NCBI RefSeq assembly: GCF_008386575.1
Contig: NZ_VUOA01000037.1
Location: forward strand, 1 to 64,000
Origin: Salinarimonas soli
Lineage (GTDB): Bacteria > Pseudomonadota > Alphaproteobacteria > Rhizobiales > Beijerinckiaceae
Reading direction: 5' to 3'
Length of the DNA: 64,000 bases
Shown here: positions 27,867-37,004 of the stretch, piece after piece
How the letters are laid out: every line of letters begins with the position of its first letter
How positions within the stretch are numbered: the stretch's first letter is position 1
Position numbers and translations under genes: made by a program
The notes under the pieces: model-generated
Told to the model about the DNA's origin: nothing
The model's input: only the letters and a program-made list of their open reading frames with translations
Database searches by the model: none

Positions 27867-30800
27867 TCACTCGGCGGGCTGCGGCTTCGCGTCCGCCTCC
27901 CGTTCCAGGTCGGCGAGCTCCTCCTCGAGCGCGCCCGGCTTGCGGGCATGCCGGCCCGCGAGCGTATAGGCAGCGGGCACGACGAACAGGGTGAGGAGCG
28001 TGCCGAGGGTCACGCCGCCCGTGGTCACCACGCCGACGGTGACGCGGGCCTCGGCGCCTGCGCCGCTCTCCAGGATCAGAGGCACGGCGCCGAGCACGGT
28101 GGCGAGCGAGGTCATCAGGATCGGGCGCAGGCGCTGCTTCGCCGCGTCCACGGCGGCGTCCGCCGGCTCCAGGCCCTCCTCGCGCCGCTGGTTGGCGAAT
28201 TCCACGAGCAGGATCGCGTTCTTCGCCACGAGGCCGATGAGCAGGATCATGCCGATCTGGCTGTAGATGTTGAGGGTGAAGCCCAGGGCCCAGATCGTGA
28301 CGAGGCCGCCGGCGAGCGCGACGGGCGCCGAGGTCAGGATGATGAGCGGGTAAAGGAAGCTTTCGAACTGCGCCGCCATCAGCAGGAAGACGAGGACGAG
28401 CACGAAGGCGAGGGCGTAGAGCACGGCGTTGCCGGTCTCCTGGTAGTCGCGGCTCTCGCCGAGATATTTCACCTGCGCCGCCGCGGGCAGCCGCTGCTCG
28501 GCGATCGTCTCGACCTTCTCCACCGCCTGTCCCAGGGTGATGGCGGGCGTCAGGTTCGCTTCCACCCGTACGGCGGGGAGCCGGTCGACGCGGCGCAGCT
28601 CCCGCACGGTGGAGGTCTCGGTCAGCCGCACCACGCTCGACAGGGGCACGAGGCCGCTTCCGCCCGAGGCGCGGACGAAGACGTTGTCGATGTCGCGGGG
28701 CGAACTGCGGTCGTCGCGTTGCGCCTGGAGGATGACGTTGTACTCCTCGCCCCGCTCGACGTAGCGCGTCACCTGGAGCGAGCCGAACATGATCTGGAGC
28801 GCCGTCCCGAGCGTGCGGGCATCGACGCCGATCGCCGCCGCCCGCTCACGGTCGATGCCGACGCTGATCTGCGGGCGGGTATCCTTGTAGTCGATGTCGG
28901 GGTTCACGAGCCCGTCGATCTTGCGCACCTCGCCGAGCACGTCGTTGGCCCAGCGGATCGCGTCGGCGCGGTCGAGCCCCGAGATAGCGACCTGGAGGCC
29001 ACGCCCGCCGCCGCGCTGCCCGAGCTTCGGCGGATTGACCGCGAAGGCGCGCACGCCCGTGATGCCGGCGAGGCGGCGCTGGACCTGCGTGCGCACCTCG
29101 TCCTGCTTCATCGTGCGGTCGGCCCACTCCTTCAGGCGAACGATGACGCGGGCCGTGTTCGAGGGCGCCTGCCCGCCGCCGAAGCTCGGGACGACGATGG
29201 AGAGAAGCCCCTCCACCGGCTTGTCCTCTCCCTCGCCGCGAAGGTCGGCCAGCGCGCGTTCGATCCCAGCCACCTGCTCGTTCATATAGGCGGCCGAGGC
29301 GCCCTCCGGCCCCTCGACGACGACGCTGATGCTGCCGCGATCCTCGTCTGGCGCAAGCTCCGCCGGTATGGCGAAGTAGGCTGCGACGCCGGCCGCCGCG
29401 AAGGCCGCTCCGGCAAGGAGCGGGATCCAGGACCGCCGGACGAGAGCCTTCAGCACCCGCCCGTAAGCGGCGGTGAGGCGGTCGAGCCCGGCATTGATCC
29501 AGCGCACGAGCCGGTTCGGCTCGCCCCCGCCGCGCAGGAGGAGGGTGCTCAGCATCGGGCCGAGCGTGATGGCCGAGAAGCCCGAGATCACCACGATTGA
29601 GACGAGCACCACCGCGAACTCGCGGAACAGGAGGCCGACATTGCCCTGCAGGAAGGCCAGAGGCAGGATCACGGCCACGAGCACCAGGGAGCTCGCGAAG
29701 ACCGCCGTCCCGAGCTCCCGCGTGCTGCGGGCGGAGGCGACGAGGAGCGCCTCGCCCCGGGCCTGCCGCCGTCGGATGTTCTCCATGATCACCACGGCGT
29801 CGTCCGTGCACAGGCCGATGGCGAGGATCACGGCGAGGATCGTCAGCACGTTGATCGAGAAGCCGAGGGCCGCGGCGATGATCGCGGCGGGTATGATCGC
29901 CGCCGGGATGGTCGCCGCCGGGATGAGGGTGCCCCGCAGCGAGCCCAGGAAGAGGAAGATCACCACCAGCACGATGCCGATCGACTGGGCGAGCGTCGTC
30001 ACGACGTTGGTCAGGGTCTCGCGGATGAAGATCGACTCGTCGTAGCCGATGCTCGCATCGATGCTGGCGGGCAGCGTGGGGCGCAGGCGCTCCAGCTCCG
30101 CCTTCACGCCAGCCGCGACCTCCAGGGTGTTGGCGTCCGACTGGCGCACGATGCCGAGCGCGATGGCGTCGTTGCCGTCGGAGCGGAAGCCGCCCTTCTC
30201 GTTCTCGACGCCCACCTCGACGCGGGCGACATCTCCCACGCGGATGCGGTTCTCGCCCTCGCCGCGGATGGCGAGGGCCGCGAACTCGGCGGCGGTGCGA
30301 AAGCGGGTCTCGGCCCGCACCACGATCTCCTGCGTGGACGTCTCGACGAGGCCGGCCGGCAGCTCGACATTCTCGGCCCGCAGGCGATCGGCGACGTCGT
30401 TGGGCGTGATGCCCCGGGCCGCCATGGCTTGGCGGTCGAGCCAGATGCGCATCGCGTACCGCTTCTCGCCGCCGATCGTCACCCGCGACACCCCGCTTAC
30501 CGAACCCAGGGCGTCGACGAGGCGGCGCTGGGCGATGTCGGTAAGCTCGGGCGGGGCGATCCGGTCGGAGCGCAGGGTGATGTACATCATCGGCTGATCG
30601 TCGGCGTCCGCCTTCTCGATCACCGGCTCTTCCACGGTCTCGGGAAGCTCGCTTCGCACCCCCGAGACCTTGTCTCGCACGTCCGCCGCGACCGCGTCGA
30701 TGTTCGTGCCGGCCTTGAACTGGAGGCTGATGGAGGACGTCTCGTTGCGGCTGCGGGCCTCGATCGTGCGGATGCCCGGGATGCCGCTCAGATTGTCCTC

Positions 30801-31001
30801 GATCCGATTCGTCACCTCACGCTCGATCACCTCGGCGGGCGCGCCGGGGTAGCGCGTCGTGACGGACACCGTGGGCGGGTCGATGTTCGGGTACTCGCGG
30901 ATCGGCAGGAAGAACGCCGCGCCGATCCCGACCGCGATGAGGATGAGGTTCGCCGAGACGGCAAGGACGGGCCGGACGGTCGGGAGATCGGCAAGGCGCA
31001 T
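27867..31001 (-). CDS. RND-family efflux transporter permease
   Basis: The 1044-residue protein is a full HAE-1/AcrB-like permease with 12 helices and two large periplasmic loops. The opening is PTVRPVLAVSANLILIAVG. The proton relay helix 4 reads AIGLCTDDAVVIMENI at about 394-409, with the Asp-Asp pair kept but CT in place of the usual VV. The porter-domain pieces YPGAPAEVIEREVTN and VGDVARVEVG are clear. A C-terminal extension (GALEEELADLEREADAKPQ) is acidic. It follows the adaptor gene by 3 nt, forming an adaptor-pump operon without its own outer-membrane channel or regulator here. Confidence 0.92.
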   Translation of the reverse strand: MRLADLPTVRPVLAVSANLILIAVGIGAAFFLPIREYPNIDPPTVSVTTRYPGAPAEVIEREVTNRIEDNLSGIPGIRTIEARSRNETSSISLQFKAGTNIDAVAADVRDKVSGVRSELPETVEEPVIEKADADDQPMMYITLRSDRIAPPELTDIAQRRLVDALGSVSGVSRVTIGGEKRYAMRIWLDRQAMAARGITPNDVADRLRAENVELPAGLVETSTQEIVVRAETRFRTAAEFAALAIRGEGENRIRVGDVARVEVGVENEKGGFRSDGNDAIALGIVRQSDANTLEVAAGVKAELERLRPTLPASIDASIGYDESIFIRETLTNVVTTLAQSIGIVLVVIFLFLGSLRGTLIPAATIPAAIIPAAIIAAALGFSINVLTILAVILAIGLCTDDAVVIMENIRRRQARGEALLVASARSTRELGTAVFASSLVLVAVILPLAFLQGNVGLLFREFAVVLVSIVVISGFSAITLGPMLSTLLLRGGGEPNRLVRWINAGLDRLTAAYGRVLKALVRRSWIPLLAGAAFAAAGVAAYFAIPAELAPDEDRGSISVVVEGPEGASAAYMNEQVAGIERALADLRGEGEDKPVEGLLSIVVPSFGGGQAPSNTARVIVRLKEWADRTMKQDEVRTQVQRRLAGITGVRAFAVNPPKLGQRGGGRGLQVAISGLDRADAIRWANDVLGEVRKIDGLVNPDIDYKDTRPQISVGIDRERAAAIGVDARTLGTALQIMFGSLQVTRYVERGEEYNVILQAQRDDRSSPRDIDNVFVRASGGSGLVPLSSVVRLTETSTVRELRRVDRLPAVRVEANLTPAITLGQAVEKVETIAEQRLPAAAQVKYLGESRDYQETGNAVLYALAFVLVLVFLLMAAQFESFLYPLIILTSAPVALAGGLVTIWALGFTLNIYSQIGMILLIGLVAKNAILLVEFANQRREEGLEPADAAVDAAKQRLRPILMTSLATVLGAVPLILESGAGAEARVTVGVVTTGGVTLGTLLTLFVVPAAYTLAGRHARKPGALEEELADLEREADAKPQPAE

Positions 31002-31004
31002 CGC

Positions 31005-32111
31005 CTAGCCCCTCCCGTCTTGCGCGGCGCCAGCCTGGGCGTCGGGAGCGCCCGGCTCGACGACGCGGACGGGCTGGCCGTCGTTGACGCCCTGCATGCC
31101 GCCGACCACGATCGGGTCGCCCGCGCGGATACCCTCCTCGATCTGCACCCGCTCCGGCTCCCGCTGGCCGATGCGCACCTCCGCGCGCTGCGCCTTACCG
31201 TCCACCACGCGGTAGACGAAGTGCTGCTCGCCCCGAACCTGCACGGCGAGCGGCGGCACCACGACGGCGTCGTCCAGCGTGTCGGTGACGAGGGAGATCG
31301 TCAGCAGCATGCCGGGCCTCAGGCGGCCGTCGGGGTTGGGCAGGCGAGCGTCGATCTCGATGGTGCGCAAGGCGGGATCGACCCGGCTGCCGAGCGCCTG
31401 CACCGCGCCCGCGAAGCGCTCGTCGGGAAAGGCGCTGGTGCGAGCCTCGATGCGCGCTCCCGCCTCGACGCGGCCGAGCTGCTGCTCCGGAATCGAGAAG
31501 CGCACGGCCATGGGCGAGACCGTATCGAGGACGGCGATCTCGCGGCCGGGCTCGACGAGGGCGCCGACCGAGATGTCGCGCAGGCCGATCCGCCCGTCGA
31601 ACGGCGCGCGGATCACGGTGTCCTCCAGCCGCCGCCGCGCCGCGTCGATCCGGCTCTCCGCCGCCTGGAGACGGCGGCGGGCATCCTCGACGGGCGCGCG
31701 GGCACCGCTGCCGCGGGAGAGTAGGTATTCGGCGCGCTCCAGGGTCTGGCGGGTCTCGGCGGCCGCGGCGTCGAGAGAGTCGATCTCGGCCTGGATCTCC
31801 TCGCCTTCGAGACGGACGAGAATGTCGCCCTTGCGGACGGAGGCCCCCTGGTCGAAGGCGATGGCTGTCACGCGCCCGGCGCTCTTTGCCGTGAGCACGA
31901 CGGATTCGAGAGCGCGCGCTGTGCCGAGCGTCTCGATGGTCCGCGTGATCCGTGCGGTCTCGGCAGGGGCGAGGACCACGGCCGGCGGCGGACGTCCCTG
32001 CGCCTTGCGGTCGTCCCCGCCCGCAGGGCGGAGCATGAACCACCAATAGGCGCCGCCGCCCGCGAGGGCGAGCGTCAGCATGACGAGAAGGCCCTTCCAG
32101 ACGGACCGCAT
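31005..32111 (-). CDS. RND efflux periplasmic adaptor (membrane fusion protein)
   Basis: This 368-residue HlyD/AcrA-type protein has an N-terminal membrane anchor (about 6-27, LLVMLTLALAGGGAYWWF). A lipoyl half-motif (VTAIAFDQGASVRKGDILVRLEG) comes next, then a short alpha-helical hairpin (about 110-155) and the second lipoyl half with VIRAPFDGRIG. The beta-barrel domain and the C-terminal membrane-proximal domain complete it. It links the pump to an outer-membrane channel. It lacks a lipobox, so it is probably anchored by the uncleaved N-terminal helix. It is 3 nt upstream of the permease gene. Confidence 0.9.
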   Translation of the reverse strand: MRSVWKGLLVMLTLALAGGGAYWWFMLRPAGGDDRKAQGRPPPAVVLAPAETARITRTIETLGTARALESVVLTAKSAGRVTAIAFDQGASVRKGDILVRLEGEEIQAEIDSLDAAAAETRQTLERAEYLLSRGSGARAPVEDARRRLQAAESRIDAARRRLEDTVIRAPFDGRIGLRDISVGALVEPGREIAVLDTVSPMAVRFSIPEQQLGRVEAGARIEARTSAFPDERFAGAVQALGSRVDPALRTIEIDARLPNPDGRLRPGMLLTISLVTDTLDDAVVVPPLAVQVRGEQHFVYRVVDGKAQRAEVRIGQREPERVQIEEGIRAGDPIVVGGMQGVNDGQPVRVVEPGAPDAQAGAAQDGRG

Positions 32112-32210
32112 GGTCTCTTCCGTTTGCCGTGACGGACGGCAACGGGCGGTCGAGAAGGGCTGTTCCGGCTGCGCGTGGTGCGTTTCGCCGCAGGAAGCGC
32201 CCGTTGGGGC

Positions 32211-33089
32211 TCACTTTTTCGCGAGAACCTCGATATCGCGGTTGAGGCCGCTCTCGACCTTGAACTCCCGCGTATGGACCTGTCCTTCGTGGCGGGCGAT
32301 CAGCACGTATTCGCCTTCCGCGAGCGTGAGCGACGGAAACGCGCCGATCGCCTCGCGGATGACGTCGCCGCCCGGTGTCAGGACCGAGAAGGCCGTTCCG
32401 GCGAAGGCCTCGCCGCCCTCGCTCGCGACGAGCTTGAGGGTCACGGTCGCGGCGCGATGGTTGAGGGTCGCCTCCGTGACGCGCCCGGCCTCGACGCGCA
32501 GGTCCGAGCGCATGATCGCGTTGGTGTCGCCGTAGTTCGAGACCACGTGATAGGTGCCCTCGGGCAGGCGCACCACCTCGTCGCCGCGCACGCCTCCCAC
32601 CACGAGCCGGCCCTCGGCGTCGTTGCCGATGGGCACATAGATCGAGAACGAGAGGCTGCCCGGCGCGATGGGGGACTCTCCCACGGCGCCTTTCAACCGC
32701 AGCGCTCCGGCGCTGATCGTGACGCGCTCGTCCAGGTTGGTCCATTGAACCGCGAGGCGGGTGGACGCGCTCGCAAATCCATAGGCGGCGTGGACGATGT
32801 AGTTGCCCGGGGGCAGGGGAAGGGTCGGGTTCGGGAGATCGGACTTCACCACGAGGTTGGGGACGATTCCCTCGCCCCGGTCCTCGTAGACCCGCCAGAT
32901 CATCCCGGCGCGGATCGGCTGCTGATTGCCTGCGAAGGACGCCCGCAGGGTCACCGCGGCCTGGCGCGGCTGTGCCGGCGCCAATTGGGCAGGAGCGGGT
33001 CCCGGTGACGTGGCGGCCGGATCAGGCGCCTGCGCCAGGGCGAGGCCCGGCGCGAGGAGCAGGACGGCGAGGGAGGGCAGGCGCTTCAT
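32211..33089 (-). CDS. Secreted protein with three carboxypeptidase-like beta-sandwich repeats
   Basis: The 292-residue protein has a signal peptide (about 1-20, ALAQA) and a Pro/Ala linker. Three similar repeats follow, each carrying the pattern L-P-x-G-x-Y-x-V-x-x-x-Y-G. They read LPPGNYIVHAAYG, LPEGTYHVVSNYG and LAEGEYVLIARHEG; the last lacks the final Tyr-Gly. This is the shape of CNA-B/transthyretin-like modules. Function is unknown. It lies 99 nt upstream of the RND adaptor on the same strand, so it may share its transcript. ATG 33089 is chosen because the signal peptide starts there; the frame is open to 33176. Confidence 0.62.
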   Translation of the reverse strand: MKRLPSLAVLLLAPGLALAQAPDPAATSPGPAPAQLAPAQPRQAAVTLRASFAGNQQPIRAGMIWRVYEDRGEGIVPNLVVKSDLPNPTLPLPPGNYIVHAAYGFASASTRLAVQWTNLDERVTISAGALRLKGAVGESPIAPGSLSFSIYVPIGNDAEGRLVVGGVRGDEVVRLPEGTYHVVSNYGDTNAIMRSDLRVEAGRVTEATLNHRAATVTLKLVASEGGEAFAGTAFSVLTPGGDVIREAIGAFPSLTLAEGEYVLIARHEGQVHTREFKVESGLNRDIEVLAKK

Positions 33090-33114
33090 CGTTGATCTCG
33101 GCCGAATCGCGGGA

Positions 33115-35556
33115 TCAGCGCGCCGCCGCGTCGGAAGGCTCCGCGCCTCGCTCAACGAGACCCGCCGCCGCCGCAACGAGGTTGCGCACCGAGAGGGGGC
33201 GGAATCGGAACTCGACGACGTGCTGGCCCGCCGACACCTCGACCCCTCTGAACAGCAGATTCGTGCGCAAAATGGGGCGCCGCTCGCCGTCGACCCAGGC
33301 CTCCCAGCCCGGATAGTCGAGATCGTGCAGGACGAGCACCGCGGTGCGGTCGGTCTGGACGTGCAGGCGCACGGCGTTACGCCCGTAACGCTCGATGCGG
33401 ACGGAGCCGTTGCTCGGGGCCGGCTCCACGCCGTCGTCCCGCAGGCCGTAATCGCCGCGAAGGCCTGCGACGCTCGCGTGGTCGATGAGCGCCTCCTTCG
33501 TGCGGTCGAATTCCGGCAGCTCCTCCTGAGAGAGAACCTCGTCGGATTCCACGGGAACCAGGCGCGTCGCCAGATAGGCGCGCGCGGCGTTCGTGTTGAG
33601 CCTGTAGATCCACATCGAGCCCGAGCCGTAGATCATCTCGGCGCCCGTGAGACGCGGGAAGTGCTTCGGCAGCTTGTCGGCCGGTCGGTCGAGGACGACG
33701 TAATCGAGGCAGAGCAGGCTCGCCAGGCGGCCGCGATAGGAGCGGAACGTGCCGGGGAAGTGACGCAGGTTGGGATCGACGGCGTTCTCGCCCGGACCGA
33801 CCGCGCGCTCGTAATCCGCGATGCGCAGCGGGTTGTAGCCGATGGTGTCCTCGATGCCGAGCACCATGGCGGCGTTCTGCCACGCGCCAGGCAGGCCGAG
33901 GATCTCGACCCGGGGCCGCTCGCCACGCTCGTGACGCGCCGCAAGCTCGCGCTTCAACATGCTTAGGCCCTGGAGCTGGTCGCTCGGCAGCGACGTGAAG
34001 ACGGCGTACCGGCCCGCGGGCTCGGAATTCAGGGAGGAGCCGGCGTTGCGAAGCACGAGCTCGCCGCCTGTCGCCGCCACGAGGAGGGCCGCCATAGCGG
34101 TGCGGCCCGCGAGGCTCGAGCCCCCGCGCAGGAGCAGAAAAGCGGCCGCGCCGGCGATGAGCCCGCCAAGCGCGATCTCGCCCAGCGCCGTCGCGACGCG
34201 CCCGGCCGGGATCGCGTAGGAGAGGGCCGCGAGCACCGCGGCCAGCACGAGCGCGATCGCGAGGGCTCCGGACAGGATCGCCCCGGCAGTCGGCTCCGAC
34301 CGCGCCGCGAGCCGCGGCGCGCCGTCGCGGGCGTAGCGGTGCACGAGATAGCCGGCCGCGAGCGCAAGGGCGATGTTGATGAGGAACGTGGCGTCGGACG
34401 GGCGACGGTAGAGCGCGATGCCCGGGACGTGGTCGAAGAGGAGCTCGAAGGCCGGCGTGGAGCGGCCGACCGCATAGACGAGCATGGCCAGGGTGAAGCC
34501 CAGGAAGAAGCGGAACTCCTGCGTCAGGAGCCTGCGGCCGGCGATGCCGTGCCACAGGATGAGGAGGGCGGGGACGGTGCCGGCGAAGAGATAGTTCGTC
34601 GCGCGGTCCGTGTGCGTCCCGCCCGTCACCGTATGCCAGTCCGGACCCCAGTAGTCGTAGGTCCAGCGCAGCGACCCGAAGACGTTGCCGAACAGCACCG
34701 TCGCGAGGCTCTCGGGCGGCAGCGAGCCCATGGCCGCGAGCCCGAAACCGAAGCTCGGCCGGTTCGAGGTCGAGAGCAGCTGGAGGGTGAGCAGCGTCGG
34801 GACGGCAAGGAGCGCCGCGCCCACGAGCGCCATGACACCAATGTGCGGCGCCCGGGACAGGAGATAAGCCAGGGGCCGGCCCGAGCGAATCGTCTCGTAG
34901 GCCACATAGGCCATCATCGTCAGGGCGCCGAGAAAGGCCACCTGATCGCGCCCGACGGTCATCAGGGCCGCCACCACGCCAAACGCCGCGGCGAAGCCGT
35001 AGGAGCGCCGGTCCAGGGCTTCCTCGAGGAGCCACAGGGCGAGCGGGATATAGCCGTAGGAGATGATCTGCCCGGTATGCTGCAGCCGGGCGGACGCAGA
35101 ACCGCCCAGGATGAAGACGCTGACCGCGACCAGGGCCCCGGCCCAGTGCCAGTTGCGACGCCGGAACAGGAGCATGAGCCCCGCGGCACCCGGCAGGAAA
35201 TGCGCGAACACCGCCACGTCGAAGGCCTCCATCGAGGCTTGCGGATTGAGCCATGCGAAGAACAGCATGGTCGGCGTGAACAGGAGCGACTGCGGGTCCG
35301 CCACGGACGGATGGCCGCCGAAATGGTAGGGATTCCAAAGCGGCAGCTCGCCTCCGGCCAGGGCCGAGCCGAGATAGCGCATCATCGGGTAGAAGTGGTT
35401 CTTGGAATCCCATGGCACGACGGCGCCGGTGAGCGGCCAGATCATCGCGGCCACGGCCCAGATCGCGAAGGCCGCGAGGAACGCCCCTCGCGTCTCGCGC
35501 GTCGTCCAGGCGGAGGTGAGCGACGCCGCCGGCGCCTGCGGACTCATCTGAAGCAT
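33115..35556 (-). CDS. YfhO-family polytopic membrane protein (glycosyltransferase-like)
   Basis: The roughly 813-residue protein has about a dozen hydrophobic helices. The YfhO-family start PWDSKNHFYPMMRYL then WNPYHFGGHPSVADPQSLLF lies in the first loop. A large C-terminal soluble domain contains LHDLDYPGWEAWVDGERRPI, another family mark. YfhO proteins resemble GT-C enzymes and in Gram-positives glycosylate lipoteichoic acid; the role in proteobacteria is unknown. The start is uncertain: ATG 35556 or 35547 are plausible. The palindrome TGTTGT-C-ACAACA overlaps ATG 35556. The frame is open to 36318, but that extra part is antisense to a nitroreductase gene. Confidence 0.8.
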   Translation of the reverse strand: MLQMSPQAPAASLTSAWTTRETRGAFLAAFAIWAVAAMIWPLTGAVVPWDSKNHFYPMMRYLGSALAGGELPLWNPYHFGGHPSVADPQSLLFTPTMLFFAWLNPQASMEAFDVAVFAHFLPGAAGLMLLFRRRNWHWAGALVAVSVFILGGSASARLQHTGQIISYGYIPLALWLLEEALDRRSYGFAAAFGVVAALMTVGRDQVAFLGALTMMAYVAYETIRSGRPLAYLLSRAPHIGVMALVGAALLAVPTLLTLQLLSTSNRPSFGFGLAAMGSLPPESLATVLFGNVFGSLRWTYDYWGPDWHTVTGGTHTDRATNYLFAGTVPALLILWHGIAGRRLLTQEFRFFLGFTLAMLVYAVGRSTPAFELLFDHVPGIALYRRPSDATFLINIALALAAGYLVHRYARDGAPRLAARSEPTAGAILSGALAIALVLAAVLAALSYAIPAGRVATALGEIALGGLIAGAAAFLLLRGGSSLAGRTAMAALLVAATGGELVLRNAGSSLNSEPAGRYAVFTSLPSDQLQGLSMLKRELAARHERGERPRVEILGLPGAWQNAAMVLGIEDTIGYNPLRIADYERAVGPGENAVDPNLRHFPGTFRSYRGRLASLLCLDYVVLDRPADKLPKHFPRLTGAEMIYGSGSMWIYRLNTNAARAYLATRLVPVESDEVLSQEELPEFDRTKEALIDHASVAGLRGDYGLRDDGVEPAPSNGSVRIERYGRNAVRLHVQTDRTAVLVLHDLDYPGWEAWVDGERRPILRTNLLFRGVEVSAGQHVVEFRFRPLSVRNLVAAAAGLVERGAEPSDAAAR

Positions 35557-35568
35557 GTTGTCACAACA
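35556..35568. promoter_or_regulatory. Palindrome at the YfhO-gene start
   Basis: TGTTGT-C-ACAACA is a perfect 13-bp palindrome whose end coincides with the proposed start codon of the YfhO-like gene. This is the type of sequence bound by dimeric repressors, but no regulator is adjacent. Confidence 0.3.
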
Positions 35569-35826
35569 CCACGTGGCCGCGGGAGCCAAGGCCATGGAAG
35601 CCGGGCCGTAAGACGGCTTTAGGGGAGAACGCCTGTATTTGCCAGCACTTGCGCGCGAATGCGAGTCGGGGATGGTCCGGACGCCGGACACCCGGTTCGA
35701 ACGCCGCCTCGCCCACGTGCCGCCTCCAGCATAACCGGGGTGCTTGACCGCCGCCCGTCGGCTATGACACGCCAGCGGGGCATGGTCCCCAGCTCTGCCA
35801 TATGCCCGATACCGGATGAAGGTCAC

Positions 35827-36390
35827 ATGAACGAGACCATCGGATTTCTCGCGAGGCGCCGCTCCGTGCCCGCCGCGCAGCTGCGGGAGCCCGGCCCGAG
35901 CGCCGCGGAGCTCGGTACGATCCTGTCCATCGCCTCGCGCGTGCCCGACCACGGCAAGCTCGCGCCCTGGCGCTTCATCGTGATCGAGGGCGAGGCCCGT
36001 CACCAGCTTGGTGAGACCATCGCGCGGATCTTCCAGGCCGACGCACCCGACGCCCCGGAGGACAAGCTCGTGGCCGAGCGCGAACGCTTGGCTCGTGCGC
36101 CGCTCGTGGTCGCGGTGGTGTCCGGCGCGCGCGCGCATCCCAAGATCCCGGATTGGGAGCAGGTGCTTTCGGCCGGCGCGGTCTGCATGAACCTCGTGAC
36201 CGCGGCGAATGCGCTTGGCTTCGGCACCGCCTGGGTCACGGAGTGGATCGCCTACGACCGGCGATTCCTGGACGCTCTGGGCCTCGCGCCCGAGGAGCGC
36301 CTCGCGGGCTTCATCCATATCGGCCGGCCCGCCATGGTGCCCTCCGACCGCCCGAGGCCGGACCTTGCCCAGATCGTCACGAGGGCCTGA
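35827..36390 (+). CDS. Nitroreductase family protein
   Basis: The 187-residue protein is a compact FMN-dependent nitroreductase. The FMN phosphate-binding region FLARRRSVPA (about 6-15) and the SRVPDHGKLAPWRFIVI motif (about 37-53) are typical, as is WEQVLSAGAVCMNLVTAANALGFGTAWVT. Such enzymes reduce nitro groups or quinones with NAD(P)H. It resembles the shorter YdjA-like type. ATG 35827 follows GAAGGTCAC. It overlaps the next gene (TGATG, 36388-36392), and the neighbour is a flavin reductase, so the pair is probably a flavin-supplying redox unit. Confidence 0.85.
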   Translation: MNETIGFLARRRSVPAAQLREPGPSAAELGTILSIASRVPDHGKLAPWRFIVIEGEARHQLGETIARIFQADAPDAPEDKLVAERERLARAPLVVAVVSGARAHPKIPDWEQVLSAGAVCMNLVTAANALGFGTAWVTEWIAYDRRFLDALGLAPEERLAGFIHIGRPAMVPSDRPRPDLAQIVTRA

Positions 36391-36995
36391 TGTTCTACGA
36401 GGTCTCGGCGGGGCACGGCCTCCCGCATGATCCCTACAAGGCCCTCGTGGCCCCGCGCCCCATCGGCTGGATCAGCACGATCAGCGCGCGGGGCGAGGTG
36501 AACCTTTCGCCGTATTCTTATTTCAACGCCGTCTCGGACCGGCCGCACATCGTGTGCTTCTCCTCCGACGGCCGCAAGGACGCCCTCACCTTCGCGGAGG
36601 AGACGGGGGAGTTCGTGTGCAACCTCGCGACCTTCGACCTGCGCGAGTCCATGAACGCCACCTCGGCGCCCCTGCCGCGGGGAACGAGCGAGATGATCCA
36701 TGCGGGGCTGACCGCCGCGCCCTCGCGCCTCGTGAAGCCGCCCCGGGTGGCGGAGTCGCCCGTGGCTCTCGAGTGCCGATACCTGAAGACGGTGTCCCTC
36801 GATCCCGTCGAGGGTGAAGGGCGCTACTTCCTGGTCCTCGGGCAGGTGATCGGGATCCATATCGACGACCGCTTCATCGTCGACGGCCTCGTGGACACCG
36901 CCGCCATGCGCCCGATCGCCCGCGCCGGCTACCACGACTATTTCGTAGCGACCCCCGAGACGCGGTTCTCCATCCGCCGTCCGCCCGGGGGCTGA
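36390..36995 (+). CDS. Flavin reductase-like FMN-binding protein
   Basis: The 201-residue protein has the split-barrel flavin reductase domain. It opens with KALVAPRPIGWISTISARGEVNLSPYSYFNAVSDRPH (about 17-53), the flavin-binding segment. The ATFDLRESMNATSAPLPRG loop follows. It reduces FMN/FAD with NAD(P)H or acts as an FMN-binding oxidoreductase. ATG 36390 shares one base with the nitroreductase stop (TGATG), so the start is well supported and translation is coupled. The stop is 9 nt from the convergent SDR gene. Confidence 0.87.
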   Translation: MFYEVSAGHGLPHDPYKALVAPRPIGWISTISARGEVNLSPYSYFNAVSDRPHIVCFSSDGRKDALTFAEETGEFVCNLATFDLRESMNATSAPLPRGTSEMIHAGLTAAPSRLVKPPRVAESPVALECRYLKTVSLDPVEGEGRYFLVLGQVIGIHIDDRFIVDGLVDTAAMRPIARAGYHDYFVATPETRFSIRRPPGG

Positions 36996-37004
36996 GCCGG
37001 GACT

